From assembly GCA_030043815.1 (NCBI GenBank), contig JASHWX010000112.1:1-16530 (forward strand): 16,530 nt of DNA, read 5' to 3'. Positions 6,703 through 14,290 of the stretch are shown here, piece after piece. Under the pieces are notes generated by a model that searched no databases, was not told where the DNA came from, and worked only from the letters and a program-made list of their open reading frames with translations. How positions within the stretch are numbered: position 1 is the first letter of the stretch; every line of letters begins with the position of its first letter. The position numbers were made by a program, and so were the translations under genes. This DNA is from Candidatus Rhabdochlamydia sp. Its GTDB lineage: Bacteria > Chlamydiota > Chlamydiia > Chlamydiales > Rhabdochlamydiaceae.

Positions 6703-7175
6703 AATAGTCTCCTATTAGCGTGGCAGATGGCGAGCGCGAGCGCATCGGCTGCATCTTCCGGTTCGGGGAGGATGGGTAATTTTAAAAGAAATTGAACCAT
6801 TTTTTGAACTTGTTCTTTGCTTGCACCCCCATTTCCTACCACGGCAAGTTTTGCCTTTTTGGGGGCGTATTCAAAAATCGGAATGCCGCGCCTTGCGGAG
6901 GCGAGCAGGACGACTCCGCGGGCCATGCCCAATTTCATGGCGCTTTGCACATTTTTGTAGACAAATTGGGTCTCTACGGCAACAGCTTGAGGTTGATACT
7001 GGTCGAGAATTTTTTCAAGTCCATTGAAGAGGGCGAGATAGCGCTGGGGCGTCTCCAAATCGACAGGCGGGCGGATGCAGCCAAAATCGATCGGCTCCAA
7101 AGAGGAGCCGCCGGTCTTAATCAAGCCGTAGCCTGTGATGCGAGTGCCTGGATCGACGCCGAGAATAATGTCCAT
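6615..7175 (-). CDS. ruvC: Crossover junction endodeoxyribonuclease RuvC
   Basis: RuvC resolves Holliday junctions delivered by RuvAB. The protein has 186 residues; E. coli RuvC has 173. The acidic tetrad is visible: D8 (GVDPGTRITGYG), E68 (VAVETQFVY), and D141 and D144 (EDAADALALAICHA). The C-terminus continues about a dozen residues further than usual (…KPSSMFKGSATVY), running 88 bases into ruvA in another frame. This tail is low in recognisable conservation and probably came from loss of an earlier stop. The gene is first in the leftward operon. It is divergent from the GT9 gene at 7207 with only 31 bases between the starts, so promoters for one or both must overlap coding sequence. Confidence 0.96.
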   Translation of the reverse strand: MDIILGVDPGTRITGYGLIKTGGSSLEPIDFGCIRPPVDLETPQRYLALFNGLEKILDQYQPQAVAVETQFVYKNVQSAMKLGMARGVVLLASARRGIPIFEYAPKKAKLAVVGNGGASKEQVQKMVQFLLKLPILPEPEDAADALALAICHANRRLLCTNTSQAFSKKLHRQKPSSMFKGSATVY

Positions 7176-7206
7176 TAAACATCCACTTAAGCTAAAATCA
7201 TCTTAG

Positions 7207-8283
7207 ATGAAAACCTATTTAGTGAAAAATCCTCTTGGTGTAAAGATCTTATCGCTCATCGATGCCCTGCTGCCCGATTGCCAAAGAACAGAGCCGGTTC
7301 CGCCTCCCTCTTCCATTTTGATTTGCAATATTGCGCATCTAGGAGACGCAGTCATTACAACGTCGGTCATCCGCATGCTAAAAGCTGCTTGCCCCGGGAT
7401 CAAAATCGGCGTGCTCTGCGGCAGCTGGAGCGCAGATGTCTTTAAACATCATGGTTTTGTTCACACCGTGGATCATTGGAAGTTAAATCGATCCGGGTTC
7501 AAATATCGCCAGTACCGAAAAAGCGCAATCAGGGCATTGAACCAAATCCGCGAGCAAAAATACGATGCCGCCATCGACCTCTACCCTTATTTTCCTAATG
7601 CCATTCCATTACTTTGGCGGGCAAAGATCCCTGTGCGGATCGGATACGAGAGCGGCGGGTTTGGGCCTTTGCTCACCCATCGGCTGCCGACGGTGGATTT
7701 TCTCAAAGGCGCTGCCGAAAATTTTTCTTTTCTCGTTCGGAAGTTTCTCCCGTTTTCTTTTGGTCCATTTTCTCCGCGCCCTGATTTGCCGATAAAAGAA
7801 GGACCAAAAAAAGATTATCTCGTTGTGCACATGGGGACAGGACATGCTCTCAAAGAATGGCCTGAAGAAAAATGGAGAGAACTGGCAGTCGCCCTTGATA
7901 AGCGGGGTGAAAAAATTGTCTTCACAGGTCGAGGCAGGCATGAGAAAGAGCGCATCCAGCGCGTGATGAAGGGGTTGACGGGTGCTGTCGACTGTAGCGA
8001 TCAGCTAGACTGGGAAGGGTTTGTCCTGACAATCAAATGTGCCAAAGCGCTGATCAGCGTCGATTCTGTTTCCGGACATATCGCGAGTGCATTTGACATC
8101 CCGACCGTCACTCTCTTATCGGGGATCAACCCTCCCTTGTTTTGGAAGCCCCCAGGCTCCCAAACATTGATGCGCGCCCTCCCCTGCGCCCCCTGCTTGT
8201 CCTCAAAAGGATGCAGCAGCATGAGCTGTATTCGGGAGATTTCGGTGGATGAAGTGCTTCAAACTATACACAAATTTTTTTGA
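7207..8283 (+). CDS. GT9-family glycosyltransferase (heptosyltransferase-like)
   Basis: This 358-residue GT-B enzyme has an N-terminal ILICNIAHLGDAVITT (37-52), the GT9 version of the acceptor-side glycine-rich loop. The C-terminal half has VVHMGTGHALKEWPEEKW (206-223), resembling the nucleotide-sugar side of WaaC/WaaF/WaaQ, and ISVDSVSGHIASAFDIPTV (283-301), where D286 aligns with the conserved Asp-Ser-Gly site. A cysteine cluster CAPC...C...C (327-341) is frequent in GT9 proteins. It probably transfers a sugar to lipopolysaccharide core, but the sugar is not readable; chlamydial cores often lack heptose. There is no clear Shine-Dalgarno sequence before the ATG. Sixty-four to 85 bases with a promoter-like sequence separate it from the next GT9 gene. 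Confidence 0.85.
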   Translation: MKTYLVKNPLGVKILSLIDALLPDCQRTEPVPPPSSILICNIAHLGDAVITTSVIRMLKAACPGIKIGVLCGSWSADVFKHHGFVHTVDHWKLNRSGFKYRQYRKSAIRALNQIREQKYDAAIDLYPYFPNAIPLLWRAKIPVRIGYESGGFGPLLTHRLPTVDFLKGAAENFSFLVRKFLPFSFGPFSPRPDLPIKEGPKKDYLVVHMGTGHALKEWPEEKWRELAVALDKRGEKIVFTGRGRHEKERIQRVMKGLTGAVDCSDQLDWEGFVLTIKCAKALISVDSVSGHIASAFDIPTVTLLSGINPPLFWKPPGSQTLMRALPCAPCLSSKGCSSMSCIREISVDEVLQTIHKFF

Positions 8284-8314
8284 TTTGCAGTTTCTTATTG
8301 CTGCTTTATAATTG

Positions 8315-8343
8315 TTGACATTACTTTGTTAGGTCGTTACTTT
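8315..8343 (+). promoter_or_regulatory. Candidate sigma-70-type promoter for the second GT9 gene
   Basis: A perfect TTGACA (8315-8320) is followed after 17 bases by TACTTT (8338-8343), which matches TATAAT at only three positions. A start point near 8350 would place transcription after the upstream ATG candidate at 8348 and just before the ATG at 8369. Confidence 0.4.
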
Positions 8344-8358
8344 AAAAATGGTTCGAAC

Positions 8359-8363
8359 AGGGA
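8359..8363 (+). promoter_or_regulatory. Ribosome binding site supporting start at 8369
   Basis: AGGGA lies five bases before the ATG at 8369. The other in-frame ATG at 8348 has no comparable sequence upstream. Confidence 0.45.
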
Positions 8364-8368
8364 CTTGG

Positions 8369-9436
8369 ATGGAATCTCTTCATCATTTGAAGCCGCGGAA
8401 CATCATTGTCCGCATGCCGAATTGGATCGGGGATCTGGTCATGGCGACGCCTATCCTTTCCGATTTAAGAAGAGCCTACCCTGAAGCGCGCATTACGGCG
8501 ATGTGCCGCTCTCCGATTTGCGATCTGTTGAAAGAAGACCCCGAAATCGACGAATTGTTCTGCTTTAGCAAAACGAGCGGTTTTGGCCGGCGGAGCGAGC
8601 GGCGGAATCTCATCGATAAGCTGCGCAAGGGCAAATATGATTTGGGCTTGATGCTGACCCATTCCCTGTCTTCCGCTTGGTGGTTCTGGCTGGGGAAAAT
8701 GCAATACCGGCTAGGATATGAATGCAATGGCCGAAAACTTTTTTTAACCCACCCTCTTTCTTTCCCGGAAGGGATACAAAATCAACACCTCGTCATTACT
8801 TACAAGATGCTGTTAGAGCCCCTTGGCATTCCGATTTCTGACACGGCGCCTCGCATTTATTTGACGGCGAAAGAAATCGACGATGCGCGCAGCCATTTAA
8901 GCCGGCATCGGATTCCCGAGGACGCGACCATTGTCGGCATTAATCCCGGGGCGACATACGGCTCTGCTAAATGTTGGCTGCCGGAGAGATTCCGCGAAGT
9001 GACAGAAAGATTGCTGAGAGATAAAGAGATCTATATCGTCTATTTCGGTGATCAAAACACGGCAGGCATTGTTAAAGAAATTTGCACCGGCTTGCCGTCG
9101 CGCGTTGTGAATCTGGCAGGGGCCACTTCGCTGCGCGAGCTGGCGGGTTTGATCACGAACTGCGATGTGCTTCTCACAAACGACAGCGGCCCGATGCATA
9201 TTGCCGATGCTGTGGGTATTCCCATTGTTGCCATATTCGGCTCGACGAGTGAAATTGTGACGGGGCCTTATCGCTCAGGCACCTTGATCCACAAGCATGT
9301 CGAATGCTCGCCTTGCTATCAGCGCACCTGCCCGATCGATTTTCGCTGCATGAAAAGGATTGAAGCAGATGAAGTATACGAAGCGATAATGAAAAATTTG
9401 AGCGGCAAGCGCTCTAAACTCCATGTCTTCGCATGA
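8369..9436 (+). CDS. waaF: Lipopolysaccharide heptosyltransferase II-like protein (WaaF-like, GT9)
   Basis: This 355-residue enzyme is the most canonical GT9 member here. It has RMPNWIGDLVMATP near the N-terminus, NPGATYGSAKCWLPERF in the middle (WaaF proteins read NPGAxYGxAKxW) and LTNDSGPMHIADA with GSTSEIVTGP at the sugar-nucleotide site. The cysteine cluster C-SPC-YQRTC near residues 313-321 is typical. WaaF adds the second heptose of LPS core in other Gram-negatives; here the donor may differ. The ATG at 8369 is chosen over 8348 because AGGGA at 8359-8363 is well spaced and a promoter-like sequence ends at 8343. Its stop overlaps the next start (ATGA, 9433-9436), so the next GT9 gene is translationally coupled. 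Confidence 0.88.
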   Translation: MESLHHLKPRNIIVRMPNWIGDLVMATPILSDLRRAYPEARITAMCRSPICDLLKEDPEIDELFCFSKTSGFGRRSERRNLIDKLRKGKYDLGLMLTHSLSSAWWFWLGKMQYRLGYECNGRKLFLTHPLSFPEGIQNQHLVITYKMLLEPLGIPISDTAPRIYLTAKEIDDARSHLSRHRIPEDATIVGINPGATYGSAKCWLPERFREVTERLLRDKEIYIVYFGDQNTAGIVKEICTGLPSRVVNLAGATSLRELAGLITNCDVLLTNDSGPMHIADAVGIPIVAIFGSTSEIVTGPYRSGTLIHKHVECSPCYQRTCPIDFRCMKRIEADEVYEAIMKNLSGKRSKLHVFA

Positions 9437-10323
9437 TTTTTAATTCCTTTGACACCCTTTTGAAAAGCGCCAGAAAAAGCGAGAAGACCCGCTTTCTGAT
9501 CTGTTGGAATCGCGGGCTGGGAGATATTCCTCTTGGGTTGTATGCGCTGACTCATCGCATTCGGCAATTCATCCCCGATGCTGAAGTGACCTATGCGACG
9601 CGAAGCGATCTCGCAGACGGCTTTCAATTATTGAGAGGCGTGCATGTGATCGCCTGCCCTGAATGGAAGCGAGGGGTCCCTTTTGATTTGAATCACACGC
9701 TGGCCAAGTCAGGCCTTTCGCGGTCCGATTTCGATGTCATCCTTGAGAGGCCCGATCCTACGCGCTGGTTAAAATGGCAGCTCGGGAAATTGATCCCTAA
9801 GCTGCGATGGAACCCAGAGTGGGACGCGCTGTGCGATCGCTTTTCCCTAAGCGCTTCCAAGACTTATGTCGGCGTCCATGTTCAGACGGAAACGAATTAT
9901 GCGTATGAAAAAAATTGGCCCGTGGAATATTGGAAAGAGTGTTTTCAAAAAGGGGTGTTGGAACACGGCGTCGAGTTCATTTTATTTGGATTTGCGCCGA
10001 CTCCTGTCTTCGAGGGTCATGGCATCATCGATTTGCGCGGCAGGACAAATCTGTTTGAAATGCTATCCGTCATCAAAAATCGATGCCGCTACCTCCTCGT
10101 TCCCGATTCGGGTGTGCTGTCGATCACCTATTATCTCGATGCCATGTTTCCTATCGACGCCGTTTCGCTTTGGGCTGACCCGCACCAAGGCGTCCTCAAG
10201 CAAAATGTCGCATCGCCCAATCCTTTATTCTATCACCGCCCGCTCATCGCTCAGAATAAAGACCTGCGCACTGTGACAGTCGATGATGCTCTCACCGCTC
10301 TTTTTTCAGAGGTGAGGGTATGA
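9433..10323 (+). CDS. Divergent GT9-like glycosyltransferase
   Basis: This 296-residue protein, short for GT9, has FLICWNRGLGDIPLGLYAL (21-39), which resembles the GT9 N-terminal loop. Its C-terminal part has YVGVHVQTETNYAYEKNWP (145-163) and YLLVPDSGVLSITYYL (220-235), where PDSG replaces the usual NDSG/TDSG. The stretch between the halves is shorter than in its two neighbours and the usual cysteine cluster is missing. It overlaps the gene before it and the gene after it by four bases each, so the three are one translation unit. Likely role: a further envelope-glycan transferase; activity is less certain than for the neighbours. Confidence 0.75.
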   Translation: MIFNSFDTLLKSARKSEKTRFLICWNRGLGDIPLGLYALTHRIRQFIPDAEVTYATRSDLADGFQLLRGVHVIACPEWKRGVPFDLNHTLAKSGLSRSDFDVILERPDPTRWLKWQLGKLIPKLRWNPEWDALCDRFSLSASKTYVGVHVQTETNYAYEKNWPVEYWKECFQKGVLEHGVEFILFGFAPTPVFEGHGIIDLRGRTNLFEMLSVIKNRCRYLLVPDSGVLSITYYLDAMFPIDAVSLWADPHQGVLKQNVASPNPLFYHRPLIAQNKDLRTVTVDDALTALFSEVRV

Positions 10324-11612
10324 CGATTTACGACACTTTGTCAACCCTCGGGCAAAGGCAATTGCTTACCGGCATCGAATATTTGCATCCCTTGGAGCTT
10401 CAAGAATTTCACACAAAGCTGCAAACTTATGATCGGGAACTGCTCTCGCGGCAAAAGCACTTGCTTCTCAAACACAAAGATGCGCTAAACGCCCTTCCCT
10501 ACCCGAAGCACGCTTCTTCAGGCAATCCCGGCGACCGCCTCCGCGGCGAGGAGATGGTCTGCCAAGGAAAAGTCGGCTGCCTCATTTTAGCCGGCGGCCA
10601 AGGCACGCGCCTTGGGTTTGACGGGCCCAAGGGGCTTTTTCCTGTCACTGCCATTTGCAACAAAAGCCTGTTTCAACTATTTTGCGAAAGAGCAAAAGCA
10701 GCAGGTGCTTCTTTTTTATGCATCATGACCTCGCCGATCAACCATGCGCAAACAGTCGCTTTTTTCAATGAGCATCGAAATTTTGGTCTTGATGAAGTGA
10801 CATTTATTCAGCAAGGCATGTTGCCATTCATCGACGACCGCGGAAATTGGCTGCTGGAAAAGCCAGGAAAGATTGCCGAAGGGCCCGATGGCAACGGCCA
10901 TGCCTTGCAACTCTTCTTTAAAGAAGGGATTTGGGAGAAATGGAAAGCCTCCGGCGTCGAATACCTCAATGTCATTTTTGTGGACAATCCGCTTGCCGAT
11001 CCCTTTGATGCGGAGTTTGCCGCTTTTACTCAGCGCACCCGCGCCGATGCCGCCGTCAAAGCCGTTTTGCGCCTAGCGCCTGATGAAAAGATGGGAGTGC
11101 TCGCCGAGCGAAACGGCAAACTTCAAGTGATCGAATACTCCGAGCTTCCCAATGACGTCTCAGCTTTCACTCTCTCTTATACCGGCATGCTCTGTTTTTC
11201 GATGGATTTCATCCAGCGCCTGCAATCTTTTCAAATGCCGCTGCACCTCGCTCGAAAAACAGCCAAGGCCCTGCTCGGCACCGCCAAAGGGCACTGCCAA
11301 GAACAAGTCCAAGTGTGGAAATGCGAGACATTTCTTTTCGATGTGCTCGAGGCAGCCGCCAACACCTCTGTGCTCCTCTGCCCGCGGGACAAGATTTACG
11401 CCCCCCTCAAGAACGCCTCCGGCGAAAGGAGCATCGCCACCGTCAAACAAGCGCTTCAAGCCCATGATCATGAGGTGTATCGCGACTTGACCGGAAGAAC
11501 AGCAGAGGTCTGCACATTCGAACTCGCCCCCGCCTTCTACTACCCCACGCCTTCACTCAAAGAAAAATTGTGTGCACATGTTCTTCGTGAAGGGGAGTAT
11601 GTTTTATTGTAA
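10320..11612 (+). CDS. UDP-sugar pyrophosphorylase (UDPGP/AGX1 family)
   Basis: This 430-residue nucleotidyltransferase makes a UDP-sugar from UTP and a sugar-1-phosphate. The signature LILAGGQGTRLGFDGPKG (88-105) is the nucleotide-binding loop of eukaryote-type UDP-N-acetylglucosamine and UDP-glucose pyrophosphorylases. EGPDGNGHALQ (187-197) and VIFVDNPLADPFD (218-230) are further family motifs, the latter with the metal-binding aspartate. Chlamydia species carry a homologue annotated as AGX-1-like beside gpsA, the arrangement seen here. The substrate sugar (GlcNAc-1-P or glucose-1-P) cannot be decided from sequence alone. The start overlaps the preceding GT9 gene (ATGA), linking donor supply to glycosyl transfer. 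Confidence 0.9.
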   Translation: MTIYDTLSTLGQRQLLTGIEYLHPLELQEFHTKLQTYDRELLSRQKHLLLKHKDALNALPYPKHASSGNPGDRLRGEEMVCQGKVGCLILAGGQGTRLGFDGPKGLFPVTAICNKSLFQLFCERAKAAGASFLCIMTSPINHAQTVAFFNEHRNFGLDEVTFIQQGMLPFIDDRGNWLLEKPGKIAEGPDGNGHALQLFFKEGIWEKWKASGVEYLNVIFVDNPLADPFDAEFAAFTQRTRADAAVKAVLRLAPDEKMGVLAERNGKLQVIEYSELPNDVSAFTLSYTGMLCFSMDFIQRLQSFQMPLHLARKTAKALLGTAKGHCQEQVQVWKCETFLFDVLEAAANTSVLLCPRDKIYAPLKNASGERSIATVKQALQAHDHEVYRDLTGRTAEVCTFELAPAFYYPTPSLKEKLCAHVLREGEYVLL

Positions 11613-11657
11613 ACACGCTGGGATTTTGCTATTGTTTCGTAGAAAAATAGGTAGGGC

Positions 11658-12656
11658 ATGCGGATTGCATATTTAGGGGCAGGGACCTGGGGATTTTGTT
11701 TGGCGTCGTTGCTCGCTTCCAAGGGCCATCAGGTCATTTTGTGGACCTCAAATCCTGAGTTTGCAAAAGAGCTTTCAAGGACAAGGGAGCACCCCAAGCT
11801 GCCGAAAGTTCCCGCACACGAAGGCGTCGAATTCACTTCGGATCTTAAAACAGCTCTCGATGGAGCGGAGCTTCTCGTCGAATCGGTGACCTCGAAAGGG
11901 ATTCGCCCCGTGTTCGAGCAGGTGCAGGCGTTCGGCGGGGTTGACTGTCCGATCGTGATCACTTCGAAAGGGATCGAGCAGAACAGCGGGCTGTTATTGC
12001 CGGAAGTGATATTGCAAGTTCTCGGCGAGAAGATGAGGAAGAGCATCGCTTGTTTGAGCGGGCCGAGCCATGCCGAAGAGGTGATCCAAAAACTCCCGAC
12101 GGCAGTCATCGTCGCATCGTACGATCCCGGCTTGATGCACAAGATTGTCGATATTTTTACGACGCCTTTTTTCCGCGTCTATCCTAATGCGGACATTAAC
12201 GGCGTGGCTTTTGGCGGCGCGGTGAAAAATATCATCGCCATTGCGTGCGGGATCTCCGATGGGCTAGGATTTGGGGACAACACGAAAGCGGCGCTCATGA
12301 CACGAGGCCTTCATGAAATCAGAAAGTTGTCCGTGACAAAAGGGTGCAAGCCGGAAACTTTAAACGGGCTGTCTGGCATGGGGGATTTGTGCGTGACGTG
12401 CCTTTCCAAGCTCAGCCGCAATTACATGTTCGGCCGCTTGATTGCAGAAGGATTAAGTCCCAAAGCCGCCCAGGAGCAGATCGGGATGGTCGTCGAGGGG
12501 GCGTATACCTGCGTTTCCGCGCTGCAGCTCGCGCAAAAAAACCACATTGAAGTGCCGATCACACAGGCCATCTACTCAATCCTCTATGAGGGACTTAACC
12601 CGCGCGATGCGGTGAAATCGCTGCTTCAACGCGCAATCAAAGAAGAACACCTCTAG
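11658..12656 (+). CDS. gpsA: Glycerol-3-phosphate dehydrogenase [NAD(P)+]
   Basis: GpsA reduces dihydroxyacetone phosphate to sn-glycerol-3-phosphate for phospholipid synthesis in the cytoplasm. The 332-residue length is normal. The Rossmann loop GAGTWG (7-12) binds NAD(P)H. SGPSHAEEV (134-142), GAVKNIIAIACGISDGL with catalytic K190 (E. coli K192), NTKAALMTRGL and GLSGMGDLCVTC are all family motifs. The start is the ATG at 11658, preceded by AGG/AGGG. It lies 45 bases after the pyrophosphorylase gene and 33 bases before the nnr gene, consistent with one transcript. The AGX1-gpsA order is shared with Chlamydia. Confidence 0.96.
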   Translation: MRIAYLGAGTWGFCLASLLASKGHQVILWTSNPEFAKELSRTREHPKLPKVPAHEGVEFTSDLKTALDGAELLVESVTSKGIRPVFEQVQAFGGVDCPIVITSKGIEQNSGLLLPEVILQVLGEKMRKSIACLSGPSHAEEVIQKLPTAVIVASYDPGLMHKIVDIFTTPFFRVYPNADINGVAFGGAVKNIIAIACGISDGLGFGDNTKAALMTRGLHEIRKLSVTKGCKPETLNGLSGMGDLCVTCLSKLSRNYMFGRLIAEGLSPKAAQEQIGMVVEGAYTCVSALQLAQKNHIEVPITQAIYSILYEGLNPRDAVKSLLQRAIKEEHL

Positions 12657-12689
12657 TGCTGAAATATTCTCTAGGGTATATGGATAAGT

Positions 12690-14183
12690 ATGCTCGAGGG
12701 TTTAAAGGTCATCACTTCCGAAGAAATGGCGCGCATAGAGAAGCTTGCCTGCGATGAGGGCGCCTCTGAGCTCGCGTTCATGGAAAAAGCCGGCGATGGG
12801 ATCGCTGATGCTGTTGAAGATTATCTCGAGGCAAATTTTCTTGTTAAAGAAGTCACGCTTGTCGTTGGCAAAGGCAATAACGGCGGCGACGCGTTTGCCG
12901 CCGGCGCAAAACTCATCGAGAGAGGAATAAAGACAAAGGCCATCCATATTTTCCCGCTGGAAGTGTGCAGCCCGCTCTGCAAGATCATGCATGAAAAGTT
13001 TCGTTCGCGCGGCGGACAAATCCTCCACGATTTTCATTTCGGAAAAGAAGGCGTCATCCTCGACGGCCTTGTCGGCACAGGCTTTCGCGGGAAAGCGGAG
13101 GGGATCCTCGCTGAAGCGATCGAGCAGGCCAATCAATCTGGCTTGCCGAATATCGCTGTGGACATTCCCTCAGGCTTGAATGGAACCACCGGCGAGGTGG
13201 GGAGCATCGCCATCAACGCTGTTTTAACAATCTTTCTCCAGATGCCTAAGATCGGATTTTTTCTTAAAAACGGCTGGGATCATGTCGGCAAATTGAAGTG
13301 CGTTTCATTTGGCCTAGGAAAAAAATACATCGAAGATGCAGATCCCGTTGCCTATCTCTTTAATGAAGAGAATGTCCCGAATCTTTTCCCTCCCATCAAG
13401 AGAACGCGCCATAAATACCAAGCAGGCTATGTGCTCTGCGTCGCCGGCTCGCCGGGAATGCCTGGAGCTGCCATCATGGCAAGCTTTTCCGCTCTGCGTG
13501 CAGGAGCAGGGATCATCCGATTGTTTCATCCGCAAGGCATGGAAGCGCAATTCAGCGGCGCTCCCTATGAAATGATCCATGAAGGCTGGGATGGAAAAAA
13601 ATTAAAGAGGATCCAAGAAGAAGCGGAAAGGGCCAAAGCCATGTTGATCGGTCCTGGGATCGGGCGGACAAAAGTGCAGAAAAAAATGGTGCATCATTTG
13701 CTCAAAAAAATCGCGCTGCCGATGGTGATCGATGCGGATGCGCTATTTTTCCTCGCTGAAAATCCTTCTTGGAAATTGCCCAAACACAGCGTCATCACGC
13801 CCCACCGCGGAGAGATGAACTTAATTCTCCATAAGAAAAAAGAAAACGGCCTCTTGCAAATGTGCCAAGCCTACTCGGACGCTAAAAAGACCACCATCGT
13901 CCTCAAAGGCGCTCCGACAATCATCTTCCACCCCGGCGAGGCTCCCTTGATCATGACGATGGGAGACCCAGGCATGGCCACCGCTGGTTCAGGCGATGTG
14001 CTGACGGGCATCATCGCTGGCATGCTTGCCCAAGGACTTCCCCCTCGACACGCCGCTGCGCTCTCCGTTTATCTGCATGGAAAATCGGGTGAACTTGCAG
14101 CAGAGCAATTGACCTCGTATTGCATGACGGCATCCGATCTCATCGATTTCCTTCCAGAAGCTTTTTTGAGTGCATTAAAGTAA
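12690..14183 (+). CDS. nnr: Bifunctional NAD(P)HX epimerase / ADP-dependent NAD(P)HX dehydratase
   Basis: This 497-residue enzyme repairs hydrated, inactive NADH and NADPH. The N-terminal YjeF domain (about 1-215) epimerises R- to S-NAD(P)HX and shows GKGNNGGDAFAAG (60-72), DGLVGTG (125-131) and VDIPSGLNGTTGEV (157-170). The C-terminal ribokinase-like domain (about 235-495) dehydrates the S form. It shows VAGSPGMPGAAIMA (251-264), VIDADAL (346-352), ITPHRGEM (369-376) and TAGSGDVLTG (431-440), where D436 is the expected catalytic aspartate. Both halves look intact. The gene is the last of the rightward run; it sits close behind gpsA, an NAD(P)H user. The Shine-Dalgarno sequence is weak. Confidence 0.93.
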   Translation: MLEGLKVITSEEMARIEKLACDEGASELAFMEKAGDGIADAVEDYLEANFLVKEVTLVVGKGNNGGDAFAAGAKLIERGIKTKAIHIFPLEVCSPLCKIMHEKFRSRGGQILHDFHFGKEGVILDGLVGTGFRGKAEGILAEAIEQANQSGLPNIAVDIPSGLNGTTGEVGSIAINAVLTIFLQMPKIGFFLKNGWDHVGKLKCVSFGLGKKYIEDADPVAYLFNEENVPNLFPPIKRTRHKYQAGYVLCVAGSPGMPGAAIMASFSALRAGAGIIRLFHPQGMEAQFSGAPYEMIHEGWDGKKLKRIQEEAERAKAMLIGPGIGRTKVQKKMVHHLLKKIALPMVIDADALFFLAENPSWKLPKHSVITPHRGEMNLILHKKKENGLLQMCQAYSDAKKTTIVLKGAPTIIFHPGEAPLIMTMGDPGMATAGSGDVLTGIIAGMLAQGLPPRHAAALSVYLHGKSGELAAEQLTSYCMTASDLIDFLPEAFLSALK

Positions 14184-14232
14184 TTTTTTCAACGCATTCA
14201 TTTTCAATGTTTTGAGAAAAGAATTTCTGCGC

Positions 14233-14261
14233 TTGTGTTAATATTTTTATTATCGTATAAT
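14233..14261 (+). promoter_or_regulatory. Candidate promoter of the F-box gene
   Basis: A perfect TATAAT (14256-14261) lies 17 bases after TTGTGT (14233-14238), in a very AT-rich stretch. The ATG at 14291 follows 29 bases later, with AGG at 14280-14282 as a ribosome binding site. The 107-base gap after nnr holds nothing else recognisable. Confidence 0.5.
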
Positions 14262-14290
14262 ATTATTATTAATAAAAATAGGTATATTAA

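Noticed and set aside
12702..13136. A 144-codon minus-strand frame opposite the nnr gene
   Set aside because: It is a shadow of the strongly supported YjeF-domain coding sequence, without motifs of its own.
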